A stretch of DNA of 64,000 nucleotides from Paulinella micropora (lineage: Eukaryota > Cercozoa > Imbricatea > Euglyphida > Paulinellidae). The notes beneath the pieces are model-generated. The model had not been told where the DNA came from, did no database searches, and saw only the letters and a list, made by a program, of their open reading frames with translations. Shown piece after piece: positions 10,095 through 21,165 of this stretch. Positions within the stretch are counted from its first letter, which is position 1. Every line of letters starts with the position of its first letter. Both the position numbers and the translations under genes were made by a program. The stretch spans positions 12,501 to 76,500 of the forward strand of contig WBZZ01004764.1 in assembly GCA_019918135.1 (NCBI GenBank), in the 5' to 3' direction.

Positions 10095-10230
10095 TGAGCA
10101 GGTTTGTCTAGTATTCTCGCCGAGTTGCTGGCACGTGTCATAGGAGAATATTAACAAAGTGATATTTACTTTCCGTCCGATCTGATCAACTCATGGACGC
10201 AATGACATATGTCAGCAGCTCTACAAATGT
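10095..10230 (+). pseudogene. Second relic of the helicase P-loop region
   Basis: It contains a GAGTTGCTGGCACGTGTC-type stretch (ELLARVIGE) and then the same trailing sequence as the relic at 6185-6310, including TCAACTCATGGACGCAATGAC against TCAGCTCATGAACACAATAAC. It sits about 240 bp after the end of the second helicase-like copy, as the first relic does for the first copy. Confidence 0.5.
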
Positions 10231-10639
10231 TGACTTTTTCAGCTCTTGCCTCGCTTGCCAGTCTCTGTAGCCAATAGCATTCTCAGACAAAAAGTCGGGG
10301 ACAGGGGGAGAAGGGCGCTTCCCCTCCCCTCCCCCCCTTCCAGCCCCCGCGTAAGCGGGGGCTGGGAGCTATAGGTGCAGAGACTATAAGTTGCGCGAGC
10401 TGTTTGAAGGTTGCATGCGCATGACCCATCCCAAAATGAAGATGCAAGTGCTTTCCCGGCAAGTGTGTGAGGTGGTAGCATCTAGGGTTGCTTGGTCGGC
10501 GCTAGGCCCCCGAGTAATATCGTTGAGAGAAGAAAGGCATTCGCGGAAAAGAAGCAAACAAAAAAAAGTTTGTTTAAATTAGACTCTCAAGTTTTATTTT
10601 AAAAAAGGCACTTTTTGAACTCTTTGGACGGGCTCGGGG

Positions 10640-10850
10640 GGGTCAAAGAACAGGGGAAGGATGGCGCAAAATATTGCGGTTTGACGGTCTGTGCATATGA
10701 TATAGCAGAAAGAGGCAGCGTTCTCAGGCTTTTCTGGCAATACTGCCTTTTTTCAGCTATATCACTAGGGGTAGGGGCGCGCCAAGAATCTATGAATTTT
10801 TTGTTATTAAAGGTCGACAAAGCCTTACACTTGGCATTGAGAACGAAGAG
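10640..10850 (+). repeat. Interspersed hairpin repeat, partial copy D
   Basis: It shares the ATGGCGCAAAATATTGCGG to hairpin segment with copies A, B and C (hairpin about 10695-10766). It then runs into TTTTTTGTTATTAAAGGTCG and the CACTTGGCATTGAGAAC motif found at many sites in the window. From 10850 to 11190 there is only low-complexity GC-rich sequence. Confidence 0.55.
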
Positions 10851-11193
10851 AGAAAACGTAAATTACGCTGAATTTAATTAAAGCTCGACGGTCTTACAAT
10901 GGAGGAGAAAAGGGAGAGGGCCTTGTCTCACGGACCAGGTTAAATTTGTGGCTTTAAAGAAAGAGCAAAAATAAATAAACTTTTGTTGGGAGCTCACAGG
11001 GGCGGGGGGCGGCACCCCCCGCCCCCCTCCAACATGCACAGCGGCCCCACCCTGCGGCAGGCCACAGATGCGCCGCCGTGCCCCCCAGCCTCAGGCCCGG
11101 GGCTAGGATGGTCGACAGGTCGGCGCTGGGGGATGTGCCGCGCGCTGTCCTTTCTTCCTCCCAGCTGCCTGCCGGTCTCTGGGAAGTTTTGGT

Positions 11194-11679
11194 TTACAAA
11201 TTCTGAGACATCTCAGGCTGCGCGTCGGGATTCTGGGCCATGCCCTTCCTGGCGAGCCACGGCAGGGCCCGGGCGTCGCCCAGAGCGGCTGCTCGTGTGA
11301 ACCACTCTCTGGCCGCGGCGCGGTCTTTGGGCACGACGCGACCAAAATAATACAAAATGCCCAGCATCCGCAGGGCGCCCATGTGATTCTGTGCGGCCGC
11401 CCGCTCGAACCACTCCAGGGCCTTGGCAGTGTCTGCACCCACGCCACGGCCCCTTTTGTAACAGGCAGCGAGCATGTACTGCGCGGGCGCGTAGCCCTGC
11501 GTAGCTGCCCGAGTGTACCACTGCACTGCCATGGCCAAGTCTTGGTCCACACCAGTTCCGTCAAGGTAGCAATGCCCCACGTAGCACTGGGCCCGGGCGT
11601 TGCCTTGCTCAGCCGCCCGCCTCTTTCGAGCAATCTCTTTGGCGTGCCGTTTTGAAACTGTTTTACGTGGATTTTGCAT
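11194..11679 (-). CDS. Small Sel1-repeat protein (161 aa)
   Basis: It begins at an ATG at 11679. After a basic N-terminus there are about four Sel1-like repeats of 36 residues with the usual A..G...AQ..LG..Y..G.GV..D...A..W...AA pattern. Sel1 repeats form an alpha-solenoid used for protein binding. There is no signal peptide. A TATATAT stretch lies about 40 bp upstream on the coding strand (near 11730) and could be the promoter. It is related in design to the longer protein at 40851-41888, and the two are independent copies rather than a recent duplicate. Confidence 0.8.
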   Translation of the reverse strand: MQNPRKTVSKRHAKEIARKRRAAEQGNARAQCYVGHCYLDGTGVDQDLAMAVQWYTRAATQGYAPAQYMLAACYKRGRGVGADTAKALEWFERAAAQNHMGALRMLGILYYFGRVVPKDRAAAREWFTRAAALGDARALPWLARKGMAQNPDAQPEMSQNL

Positions 11680-11852
11680 ACACTCCTTTTTTGTTTGGTT
11701 ATCTTACTATTGGCTCCCGCTTCACCATATATATCCCCCCGGGGAGGGGAAAGACACAACCGTGCAGCCCCGCCCTCTTCCCCCCTTTCCCTTGCTGCGG
11801 GCGTAGGCCAAGAAGCAGTTGCTTGCGCGGCGGCCCCTGGGGTACTAGATGC

Positions 11853-12179
11853 TCACATATTATACAACATCGATTTTGACAGCTGCAGGTTCAGCGTTGG
11901 CAGGCGCGACTCGAGGTCGGCCGACGTCATTCCTGTATACGCGAGGGTCTCGAGATTGCGGAACGTCACTCGGGACAGGAAATGACACGCTTGATTTAGC
12001 ATGCTTTCTGTGCCGGCTCTTATGCTCAAGTCATATAGCAGGCAGGTAGGGGGATTGAGTGGGCCGCGGGCTTCGACACACAGGTTCCACAAAAGCCCGG
12101 ATTCTTTGTTTCGTTCTGCCAATACAGAAAAGGGGGGGTGGGGGTGTGGAGGGCCATCACCCTCGAAAGGGAAGGGCAA
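11853..12179 (-). pseudogene. LRR protein remnant
   Basis: The frame contains LSRVTFRNLETLAYTGM and a further leucine-rich stretch, typical of the LRRs in the F-box/LRR proteins of this window. The upstream part of the frame is low-complexity sequence and there is no convincing start. I read it as the end of a degraded LRR gene. Confidence 0.45.
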
Positions 12180-12252
12180 GGGGGGAGGGAGTGCGCAGGA
12201 CTTGTCATTTGCGCTTGCTTCCAGGTTTTTTGGTAGAACTGCCTTTTTTCAG

Positions 12253-12507
12253 CTATATCATTAGGGTAGGGGCGCGCTTCGCCGGTGTAAAAAAAAATGT
12301 AGTTTCAAACGCCGGCTTTAAATCTTGGTGGTTGCAGGCGTCGATAGCAGCTTGGATTGCATTTAGGAAAGTTTCGGTATTGCTGCGCGGCCACCAGAAC
12401 CCCGGGCCGCAAGAAGTCAAAGGCTTGACCGACACTTTTCTGTGCCAGCTCTTTGCCACTTTCCGGACAGTGCTGCTGTCGCATGACTTTAGAACGCAGA
12501 GCTTCAA
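12253..12507 (-). pseudogene. Remnant of an unknown gene family
   Basis: A short frame encodes a stretch with AIQAAIDACNHQDLKPAF. A similar nucleotide stretch (GCGACCGCAAGGATTTCAGG against GCAACCACCAAGATTTAAAG) ends in GCCGGCGTTT at both this site and about 60436-60477. The two look like pieces of one unrecognised gene family. A hairpin half (AACTGCCTTTTTTCAGCTAT) abuts it at 12236. Confidence 0.35.
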
Positions 12508-15039
12508 CCTCGTAACTACTTAGGCTGCCCTCGGCCCGCACCGAAGATTAAAACTTTGTCAAGGATTTCTTTTTATTAATTCCTTTTACATTTTTAGCGC
12601 GCCCCTCCCCCCACCTCTTTTCATATTTTTCTGACCTTGCGCACGGTGGCCGAGCCGTAGCACGGACGGGACGCCGTCTGGGTAGTGAAGCTTTTTGTCC
12701 TCCTAGCACATTGACCGATCCTCAGAAGCTACAAACAAAATAAATACATGCACGCCTCCACTAACCCCCCCCCTTATGCCGGGCGCCTTTCCCCTTTCTT
12801 TCTTACTGACGAGGGGTAAAGATAGATTAAATCCTCCCCGGCCCCTTCCCCTCTTAGTTTTCAGTGCCAAGATTACAAATTTGTCACGGATTTTTTTAAA
12901 TTTTTGTACATTTTTTAGTGCGCCCCTGCCCTCCCGATTCTCAGACAGTGAGAAAGGACCAGGGGGGGGGGGGGAAAGCACACCCCGCCCCCTTTTTTTC
13001 CCTTTCTTCTTCCTCCCTCCCTCCCCCCTTTCCATCCCCCCTCCCCGTCTGTTCCCTTTGTTGTCGGGCAAAAAAAGTTTTTTTCCTCTTTTCATATTTT
13101 TCTGACCTTGCGCACGGTGGCTGAGCTACGGCACGGACAGGACGCCGTCGGGGTAGTGAGGCCTTTGTCCTCCTGGCACATTGACCACCGCCCATCCATT
13201 CATTCGCCGCAGGGTCGTGCTGGGGCACGGTGCTCCGCTCCTAGTTTTCAGTGCTAAGATTAAACTTTGTCAGAGATTTTTTAATTTTATTTTGTACATT
13301 TCTTAGAGCGCCCCTGCCCTCCCCTTCTTCACCCCTCCCCCCTTCTTCCCCCCCCTTCTGTTCCCTTTGTTGTCGGGCACAAAAAAAAAAATTTCCACTC
13401 TTCATTATTTTCTGACCTTGCGCAAGGTGGCCGAGCCATGCCACGGACAGGACGCCGTCGGGGTAGCGGGGCTTTTGTCCTCCTAGCAAATTGACCACGG
13501 GGGCAGTACCATCCGCCCCAGGGTCGTGCCAGGGCACGGTGCGCAAGATCTGCGGAAATAGGTAAAATATGAAAAGTGGAAAAGAAAGCTTTTTTTGGAA
13601 CGCGTTTGCACGCGCAAACAAGGGAGGAGAGGGAGGGGGTAGCAGGAGACAAGGGGGAACAGAGGGACGAGAGGGGGCACGGGAGGGGGGAGCACACCCC
13701 GCCCCCCCCCTGTACACGTTCTCAGTGCCAAGATTAAAATTTTTCTCGCATGATATTTTCTTGTACATTCTTAGCGCGCCCCTACCCTCCTCTTTTCCCT
13801 CTAGCTCCCGATCCTCAGACGGGGGGCTAGACAATTCGTGCTCCCCCCCCCCCTTCCCCTGCCTCTTCTTCTTTCCCCTCTACTCTCTCCTATTCCCCTG
13901 GGCCCAGGGGAGCTCAAGGAGCGGGGGGAGGGAGGGGGGGAGGGCGCAGAAGCTGCAAAAGAAATAAATACAGGCAACGCCTCCACTAACCTTTTCCCTC
14001 CTTTCATATTTTTCTGACCTTGCGCACGGTGGCTGCGCTATGGCACGGACAGGAAGCCGTCAGGGTAAGTAAAGGGGCTCTTGTCCCCCTGGCACATTGA
14101 CCACCGCCCATCCATTCGCCGCAGGTCGTGCTGGAGCACGGTGCTCTGCTCCTAGTTTTCAGTGCCAGAGCGTAAGACCTTCGAGCTTTAATTCAGCGTA
14201 AATTACTTTTTCCTGGCGCGGCCTCTGCCCTTTCTTTCTCCCTCTCCCTATTCTCAGTGCCAAGATTGAAATCTTGTCAGTAAAACTTTTTATTAAATTT
14301 TTGTAAATTTTTAGCGCGCCCCTGCCCTCCTTCTCTTGCTCTCGCTCTCTGTTCAGACGGGGGACTAGACAATTCGTACTCTCCCCCTCCCTTCCCTCTG
14401 CCTCTTCTTCTCTCCCCTCTACTCCCACCCCCCTTTTTCCCCTCGTCTGTTTTTTTTGTCAGGCCAAACAAATTTTCTTTTCCTCTTTTCATATTTCCGC
14501 AGGTCTTGCGCACGGTGGCCGAGCTTATGGCACGGACAGGACACCGTCGAGCTTTAATTCAGCGTAAATTACATTTTCTTGGCGCGCTCCTGCTCCTCCT
14601 TCCCTGCCTCTTCCCTCTGCAAGGATATGCGGAAATATGAAAAGTGGAAAGCAACAATTTTTTTTGGGACGCGTTTGCACGCGCAAACAAGGGACGAGGG
14701 GAGGGGGGGAGGAATAAGCAGAGGACAAAGGTGAAAGGGCGACGAAGGTGAGAGGAGCGACGAAAGTGAGAGGGAAGGGAAGGACGTCTTCCTCACGGCG
14801 GTGTTGCGTGTGTCTGTGTGGGGTTTTTTTTTGCGCAAGTAGATTTTGGCGCCAAATAGGCACTTACGGCTGTTTCCCCGGGAAGGCTCAGACGTACTGC
14901 CTTTTTCAACCGTATCACACACCCTACCTCCGGACGGCACGATTTGGCGCCAAATTTAGCTGGGGCCGTTCCGGAGGCTAGCAGAGAAATCGGACGTTTT
15001 TCCGCGGGGAGAAACGGTACGCCTTTTACTCGCACGAAA

Positions 15040-15294
15040 ATGTTTTTCGGCCCTCTCACCTTCCCTAGAGGCAGGGAGGTGCAGAGCAAAGGTGAGCGGG
15101 GCGACAAAGGTGAGAGGGGCGACGAAGGTGAGAGGGGCGACGAAGGTGAGAGGGGCGACGAAAGTGAGAGGGGCGACGAGAGTGAGGGGGGCGACGAAAG
15201 TGAGAGGGGCGACGAGAGTGAGAGGGAAGGGGAGGACGTCTTCCTCACGGCGGCGTTGCGTGTGTCTGTGTGTGATTTTCTTTTGCGCAAGTAG
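15040..15294 (+). other. Minisatellite frame 1 encoding collagen-like Gly-X-Y repeats
   Basis: From the ATG at 15040 the frame starts MFFGPLTFPRGREVQ and then reads the 18-bp tandem repeat (about 15084-15235) as GER-GDE triplets, a Gly-X-Y pattern. It ends after about 84 residues. The same start and frame recur at 15492 and 19943. Whether it is translated is unknown. The unit is embedded in a larger duplicated non-coding block, so this may be chance. Confidence 0.35.
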
Positions 15295-15491
15295 ATTTTG
15301 GCGCCAAATTGGCGCTTACGGCTGTTTCCCCGGGAAAGCTAAGACGTGCTGCCTTTTTCAACCGTATCACGCACACTACCTCCGGACGGCACAATTTGGC
15401 GCCAAATTTAGCAGGGGCCGTTCCGGAGGCTAGCAGAGAAATCGGACGTTTTCTTGCGGGGAGAAACGGTACGCCTTTTACTCGCACGAAA

Positions 15492-16034
15492 ATGTTTTTC
15501 GGCCCTCTCACCTTCCCTAGAGGCAGGGAGGTGCAGAGCAAAGGGGAGCGGGGCGACGAAGGTGAGAGGGGCGACAAAGGTGAGAGGGGCGACAAAGGTG
15601 AGAGGGGCGACGAAGGTGAGAGGGGCGACGAAAGTGAGAGGGGTGATGAGAGTGAGGGGGGCGACAAGAGTGAGAGGGGCGACAAAAGTGAGAGGGGCGA
15701 CGAGAGTGAGAGGGAGGGGGAGGACGTCTTTCTCACGGCGGCGTTGGGTGTGTCTGTGTGGGATTTTCTTTTTGCGCAAGTAGATTTTGGCGCCGAATTG
15801 GCGCTTACGGCTGTTTCCCTGGGAATGCTAAGACGTACTGCCTTTTTCAACCGTATCACACACCCTACCTCCGGACGGCACAATTTGGCGCCAAATGACA
15901 GACGGAACTGCCTCTTTCAGCCGTATCACGTCCAAAATTTGACCATATCGCGCCCCGCGGGAGAGTACAAAAAAAAGAGAATTTACGCTGAATTAAAAGC
16001 TCGACAAAGTATTATACTTGGCACTGAATACTAA
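15492..16034 (+). other. Minisatellite frame 2 encoding collagen-like repeats
   Basis: This is the second copy of the MFFGPLTFPRG frame, with a longer 18-bp array (about 15541-15722, roughly ten units, GER-GDE/GDK/GDES variants). It continues for about 100 residues into sequence that is clearly repeat-derived (FNRITHPTSG, a translated hairpin arm). Copy-number differences between the arrays show active expansion and contraction. Confidence 0.35.
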
Positions 16035-17070
16035 TAATTTATTTACGCGCAAAGGTTTGGGAAACTTACTCGAAAGTCTACAAGGGGGCTTGCTGGTACG
16101 TGCACGGGCTCAAGTCTACAGGTTAGACTCAAATTAAAAAGCTTTCTTTGCTCCTTGAGCCCCCTGGGCTCAGGGGACGGGAGGCACAAAACAAATTTAA
16201 AGGAGAGAAAGGAGAGGGAGAGGGAGGGCAGGGGCACCAAGAAATCGCAAGATTTTTTTTACTAAAGCTCGACAAATATGGGAAGGGGGGGGGGGGGGGT
16301 GACCGGCATTGGGGGGCTTAGTTGAGGCGTTTCATGCATTTTTCTTTTAGCTTCTGTGCTCTTCCCCTTCCCCTTTGCCTTTCCCCTGTTCTTTGAGCCC
16401 CCCGGGCTCAGGGGGCTCAAGGAGAGGGAAGAGGAAAAAAAGAGGGGGGGGGCGCCCCCCTCCCCGGGTCGTGTCTCGACCACAAACTTCGTTTAAGTCA
16501 TGCGACGAGTGACTTCTCCAATGAGGCGGCGCACTCTCTGAGACAGAAAAAAGACGCTTTTGCGGAAGGAAAGAAAGCGCGCTGTCTGTCTGTCGTACTC
16601 GTGCTTTAGCGATAATGCCTTGTCGAGCTTTAATTTAGCGTATTTCGTACATTCTTAGCGCCCCCTGCCCTCCCCTTGGTAGAGGCACGCTGGACTCCTT
16701 ATACCAACATCGACAACGACGGGATGGAATGCTTGCACCAGATAGCCCCTGCTGAACCTCTTGCGGAAAAGCTCGACACTCAAGAGTAATTAAACAAAGT
16801 ATTCGTGACTTTTTTTTAATAACTGCTACTCCCAAAACCCCGACGGCCGCGACCGTATGCAGGAAGAATGCTAACCAAGTGCGTCAAAAGACCAATTTTT
16901 GTTAATAAAACAGACTTTTCTGCGACCGCAGTTGCATAGCTTGATTTTGCAATCGGCTACATTCGTCGTTCCCTAGGCCTGTGCAGCTGTCGCACCCCAG
17001 GCTGTCACAGCCCTCGGAAGAGAGCAGGAGGCGCCAAGAAAGTGTGAAAAGTATTTTTCTTTTCTAATTG

Positions 17071-18128
17071 TTAGAATTCTAGAACTTCGTCTGGTGGAAA
17101 ATAGTCTGTTACACAAATGTTGACACGGGGCCGGCGCAGTCTAATTTGTTCCACAGTTTCTTCTGCAATAGCTGAACGTTCTCCTATGTATAGTGAGCGC
17201 AGAGAGCTAGATTCACAGATTTGCAGTAGCTCGTCGCAGGTTTGTACTGAAAAGCCTAGCAGCACAAGCTGCCGGAGCTGGCGACACGACGCTATGTGTC
17301 GTAAATTCGCAACTGCCACGTGGTCGTGGAAGACCAGCGTCAAAACGCAGAGATTTGTAAGGTTTGGCAAAAAGCGCAGGTTGTCGTCGTGGGTTAGAGT
17401 GCATGCTGTTATGTCGAGCCTTTGGAGCCGTTCGAGCGCGCCCAGGTGGTTGAGACCCGTTGGCGCTGCGGTCACTCGCAGGCAAGGGTGCAAGCTAAGG
17501 CGCGTGAGTGACCGGAGCTGCGCAACCGCGGCCAACGTGTCGCTCGTCAACTGCTGGGCTAACTCCAGCGGTAGATCGGAAACCGTACCAGGGTTTTGCA
17601 ATTGGCGTAGCGCACTGGCAATATCATCGTTGCTCGACGTGCACTTGGTGGTAAGCTTGTGAACAGATGCTATTGCAGACAACAGCGAAGCTAGGCCTGG
17701 CCGAGACTTTCCTGACATGTCACCGTAGTAATTTAGGTCGTGTACGTGAAGGTGGTGCAGCAGAGTTGTGCTGCCCTCGTTGTCACCAAAGCCACAAGTA
17801 ACGGATATTTTCGTTTGTGTTTCCAAGCACAGACTGCGAAAAAAGGTTACTTGTGGCTTTGGTCTGTACGTCTGTAGAGGCTAAACTCTGGTGGCTTAAA
17901 GCCCGTCCAGAAAGACGATCGTTTGCACAAGGCTGAGAATAGTTTGCAAGTCAATACTAAACTAAGCAGCTGGTCTTCTCCCAAGCATGCTCTAACCAAG
18001 GGCCAAAGACAGTCCGGCAGCGTGAACACCGCGGTGTTCACGCTGCCTAGAGAGCGTGGCGGAATGGAGGCTACGCACTTGCGCTCTGCTAGGCGCCGGC
18101 GTTTGGGGCTGCGGCGACTAGCAAGCAT
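17071..18128 (-). CDS. F-box/LRR protein with a predicted 80-nt intron (325 aa)
   Basis: Exon 1 (18128-17851, ATG at 18128) has a basic N-terminus and an F-box-like segment (LPDCLWPLV...LLSLVLTCKLFSALCKRS). Exon 2 (17770-17071) has about five leucine-rich repeats (for example LRSLTRLSLHPC, LERLQRLDITAC). Read straight through, the first frame stops and the second has no ATG until its middle. A GTAACC donor at 17850 and a CAG acceptor ending at 17771 join them in phase. F-box/LRR proteins are substrate receptors of SCF ubiquitin ligases. An 18-nt perfect inverted repeat (17785-17802 and 17846-17863) covers the donor. The alternative is a frame-disrupted gene. Confidence 0.55.
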
Positions 18129-18129
18129 T

Positions 18130-21100
18130 CCGGCTGGCGTACAACACAGTTGTCCGTTGACTCCCCCCCCCCCCGCTTCGACCCACCTGCTTTCTCTCTT
18201 TCTGTCGGAGAAGGAGTTTCTGCGCTCTTCCCCTCCCCTTTTGCCCTTCCCCTGTTCTTTGAGCCCCCGGGCTCAGGGGGCTCAAGGAGAGGGAAGAGGA
18301 AAAAAAGAGGGGGGGGGCGCCCCCCTCCCCGGGTCGTATCTCGACCACAAACTCCGTTTAAGTCATACGACGAGTGACTTCTCCAATGAGGCGGCGCACT
18401 CTCTGAGACAGAAAAAAGACGTTCTTGCGGAAGGAAAGAAAGCGCGCTGTCTGTCTGTCGTACTCGTGCTTTAGCGATAATGCCTTGTCGAGCTTTAATA
18501 AAAAAAATTCGTACATTCTTAGCGCCCCCTCCCCTCTCCCCTCCCCTGAGCCCAGGGGGCTCAAGGAGCAAAAGAGGGGAAGAGGGAAGGGTGAATGGCG
18601 CAGAAGCTGCAAACAAAATAAATACACGCAACGCCTCTACTAATCCCTTCGCCCCATGCTAGGCGCCCACCCCCCTCCCTCTGCAAGATCTGCGGAAATG
18701 GAAAAGAATTTTTTTTAGAACGCGTTTGCACGCGCAAACAAAGGGCGAGGGGGGAGGGATAAGCAGGGGACAAGGGGGAACAGAGGGACGAGAGGGGCTA
18801 TGGAAAAAAGGGAGCACACCCCGCCCCTCCCTGTACACGTTCTCAGTGCTAAGATTAAAATTTTTTCTCGTGTGGTGTTTTCTTGTACACTGGCGAAGCG
18901 CGCCCCTACCCTCCTCTTTCCCTCTAGCTCCCGATCCTCAGACGAGGGACTAGACAATTCGTGCTCTCCCCCCCCCCTTTCCCCTGCCTCTTCTTCTTTC
19001 CCCTCTACTCTCTCCTATCCCCTGGGCCCAGGGGGCTCAAGGAGCAGGGGGAGGGGAGGGGGGGAGAAGGGCACAGAAGCTGCAAAAGAAATAAATACCT
19101 GCAACGCCTCCACTAACCCCCTCCCTCCTTTCATATTCCCGCGGACCTTGCGCACGGTGGCTGCGCTATGGCACGGACGGGAAGCCGTCGGGGTAAGTGA
19201 AGGGGCTCTTATCCCCCTGGCACATTGACCACCGCCCATCCATTCATTCGCCGCAGGTCGTGCTGGAGCATGGTGCTCTGCTCCTAGTTTTCAGTGCCAG
19301 AGCTTAAGACCGTCGAGCTTTAATTCAGCGTAAATTACGTTTTCCTGGCGCGGCCTCTGCCCTTTCCCTCTCCCTCTTTTGGGGTCTCAGTGCTAAGATT
19401 GAAATCTTGTCAGTAAAACTTTTTATTAAATTTTTGTACACCGGCAAAGCGCGCCCCTGCTCCTCCTTCCCTGCCTCTCCCCTTTGCAAGGATATGCGGA
19501 AATATCTGCGGGAATATGAAAAGTGGAATGCAACAATTTTTTTTGGGACGCGTTTGCACGCGCAAACAAGGGACGAGGGGAGGGGGAAGAAGAATAAGCA
19601 GAGGACAAAGGTGAAAGGGGCGACGAGGGTGAGAGGGGAGACGAGAGTGAGAGGGGCGACGAGAGTGAGAGGGAAGGGGGAGGACGTCTTCCTCACGGCG
19701 GCCCAGCCGAGCGTCTGTGCGGGAATTTTTTGTTGCGCAAGTAGATTTCGGCGCCAAATTGGCGCTTACGGCTGTTTCCCTGGGAAGACTCAGACTTACT
19801 GCCTTTTTCAACCGTATCACGCACTCTACCCCCGGGCGGCACAATTTGGCGCCAAATTTAGCAGGGGTCGTTCCGGCGGCTAGCAGAGAAATCGGACGCT
19901 TTCCCGTGGGGGAGAAACGGTACGCCTTTTACTCACACGAAAATGTTTTTCGGCCCTCTCACCTTCCCTAGAGGCATGGAGGTGCAGAGCAAAGGGGAGC
20001 GGGGCGACAAAGGTGAGTGGGGCGAGGAAGGTGAGAGGGGCGAGGAAGGTGAGAGGGGCGAGGAAGGTGAGAGGGAGGGGGAGGACGTCTTCTTCACGGC
20101 GGCCCAGCCGAGCGTATGTGTGGGATTTTCTTTTTGCGCAAGTAGATTTTGGCGCCAAATCGACGCTTACGGCTGTTTTCCCGGGAAGTCTCGGACGTAC
20201 TGCCTTTTTCAGCCGTATCACGTCCAAAATTTGACCATATCGTGCCCCGCGGGAGAGTACAAAGAGAGAATTTACGCTGAATTAAAAGCTCGACAAAGTA
20301 TTACACTTGCCTCTGAATAATAATATGGCACTGAATTTACGCGCAAAGGTTTGGGAAACTTACTTGAAAGTCTACAAGGGGGCTTGCTGGTACGTGCACG
20401 GGCTCAAGTCTACAGGTTAGACTAAAAATAAAAAGCTTTCCCTGCTCCTTGAGCCCCCTGGGCTCAGGGGACGGGAGGCACAAAACAAATTTAAAGAACA
20501 AGGAGAGGGAGAGGGAGGGCAGGGGCACCAAGAAATTGCAAGATTTTTTTTACTAAAGCTCGACAAAAATGTGAAAGAGGGGAGGGGGGGGGTGATCGGC
20601 ATTGGGGGGCTTAGTTGAGGCGTTTCATGCATTTTTTTTTTAGCTTCCGCGCTCTTCCCCTCTCCCTTTGCCCTTCCCCTGTTCTTTGAGCCCCCCGGGC
20701 TCAGGGGGCTCAAGGAGAGGAAAGAGGAAAAAAGGGAGGGGGGCGCCCCCCCCCCCCCGGCGGTGTCTCGACCACAAACTCCGTTTAAGTCATACAACGA
20801 GTGACTTCTCTACCATCCGCCGCAGGTTCGTGCGGAGCGCATTGCTCCGCTTCTAGTTTTCAGTGCCCAAGTGTAAGGCTGTCGAGCTTTAATTTAGCGT
20901 TAAATTCTCTCTATCTCCTAATTCTCAGTGCCAAGATTGAAATCTTGTCAGTAAAACTTTTTATTAAATTTTTATTGTAAATTTGTAGCGCGCCCCTTCC
21001 CTCTCAAGTTTTTTTTGGTTTTGTTTTGCTTGCTGTATCTGAAAAATCGGGACTAGCCTTTTTTCTTCAATCTTTAAAACCCACAAAAAAGGGAAAGTCT

Positions 21101-21130
21101 GGACCAGTGCCGCAACGTCAGCCCCTCGCA
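18130..21130. repeat. Repeat island, right part
   Basis: It repeats the left part. 18170-18520 matches 16300-16640, 18660-19300 matches 13540-14180, 19310-20330 matches parts of 14160-16020, and 20335-20800 matches 16025-16500. The order of modules is kept over several kilobases with small indels, so this is a segmental duplication of about 3 kb or more with internal rearrangement, flanking the F-box/LRR gene. No gene is supported here beyond the minisatellite frame at 19943. Confidence 0.7.
19943..20320 (+). other. Minisatellite frame 3 encoding collagen-like repeats
   Basis: This is the third MFFGPLTFPRG frame, with a shorter array (about 19996-20085) that reads GER-GEE. The start and the first 15 residues are conserved in all three copies while the array length differs. 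Downstream the frame again runs into translated hairpin sequence. Confidence 0.3.
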
Positions 21131-21165
21131 ATATCACCTTGTTTCTCCCTACTAGCTAAACGACG

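Larger units (their letters stand above)
12560..16850. repeat. Repeat island, left part: nested duplications and hairpins, no clear gene
   Basis: Several modules are repeated in shuffled order. One is a CTTGCGCACGGTGG...GGACGCCGTC module (12630, 13104, 13418, 14014, 14500). Another is a CAGTGCCAAGATT...TTTTTGTACATTTTTAGCGC module, present many times in the same orientation. There are also GAGCCC...GGGCTC hairpins (near 16160 and 16395), long G or C runs, and a unit of about 460-480 bp containing an 18-bp minisatellite (14740-15890). Blocks at 13540-16640 recur at 18170-20860. Frames here are open because of sequence bias and are not called as genes, apart from the minisatellite frames noted separately. 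Confidence 0.75.

Noticed and set aside
13241-13834. Frame of 197 residues on the minus strand in the repeat island
   Set aside because: It is built from three repeat modules, has no globular stretch, and the modules recur elsewhere with frame changes.
14700-20100. CRISPR-like array
   Set aside because: The 18-bp units are directly adjacent without unique spacers, and no cas-like gene is near. It is a minisatellite.
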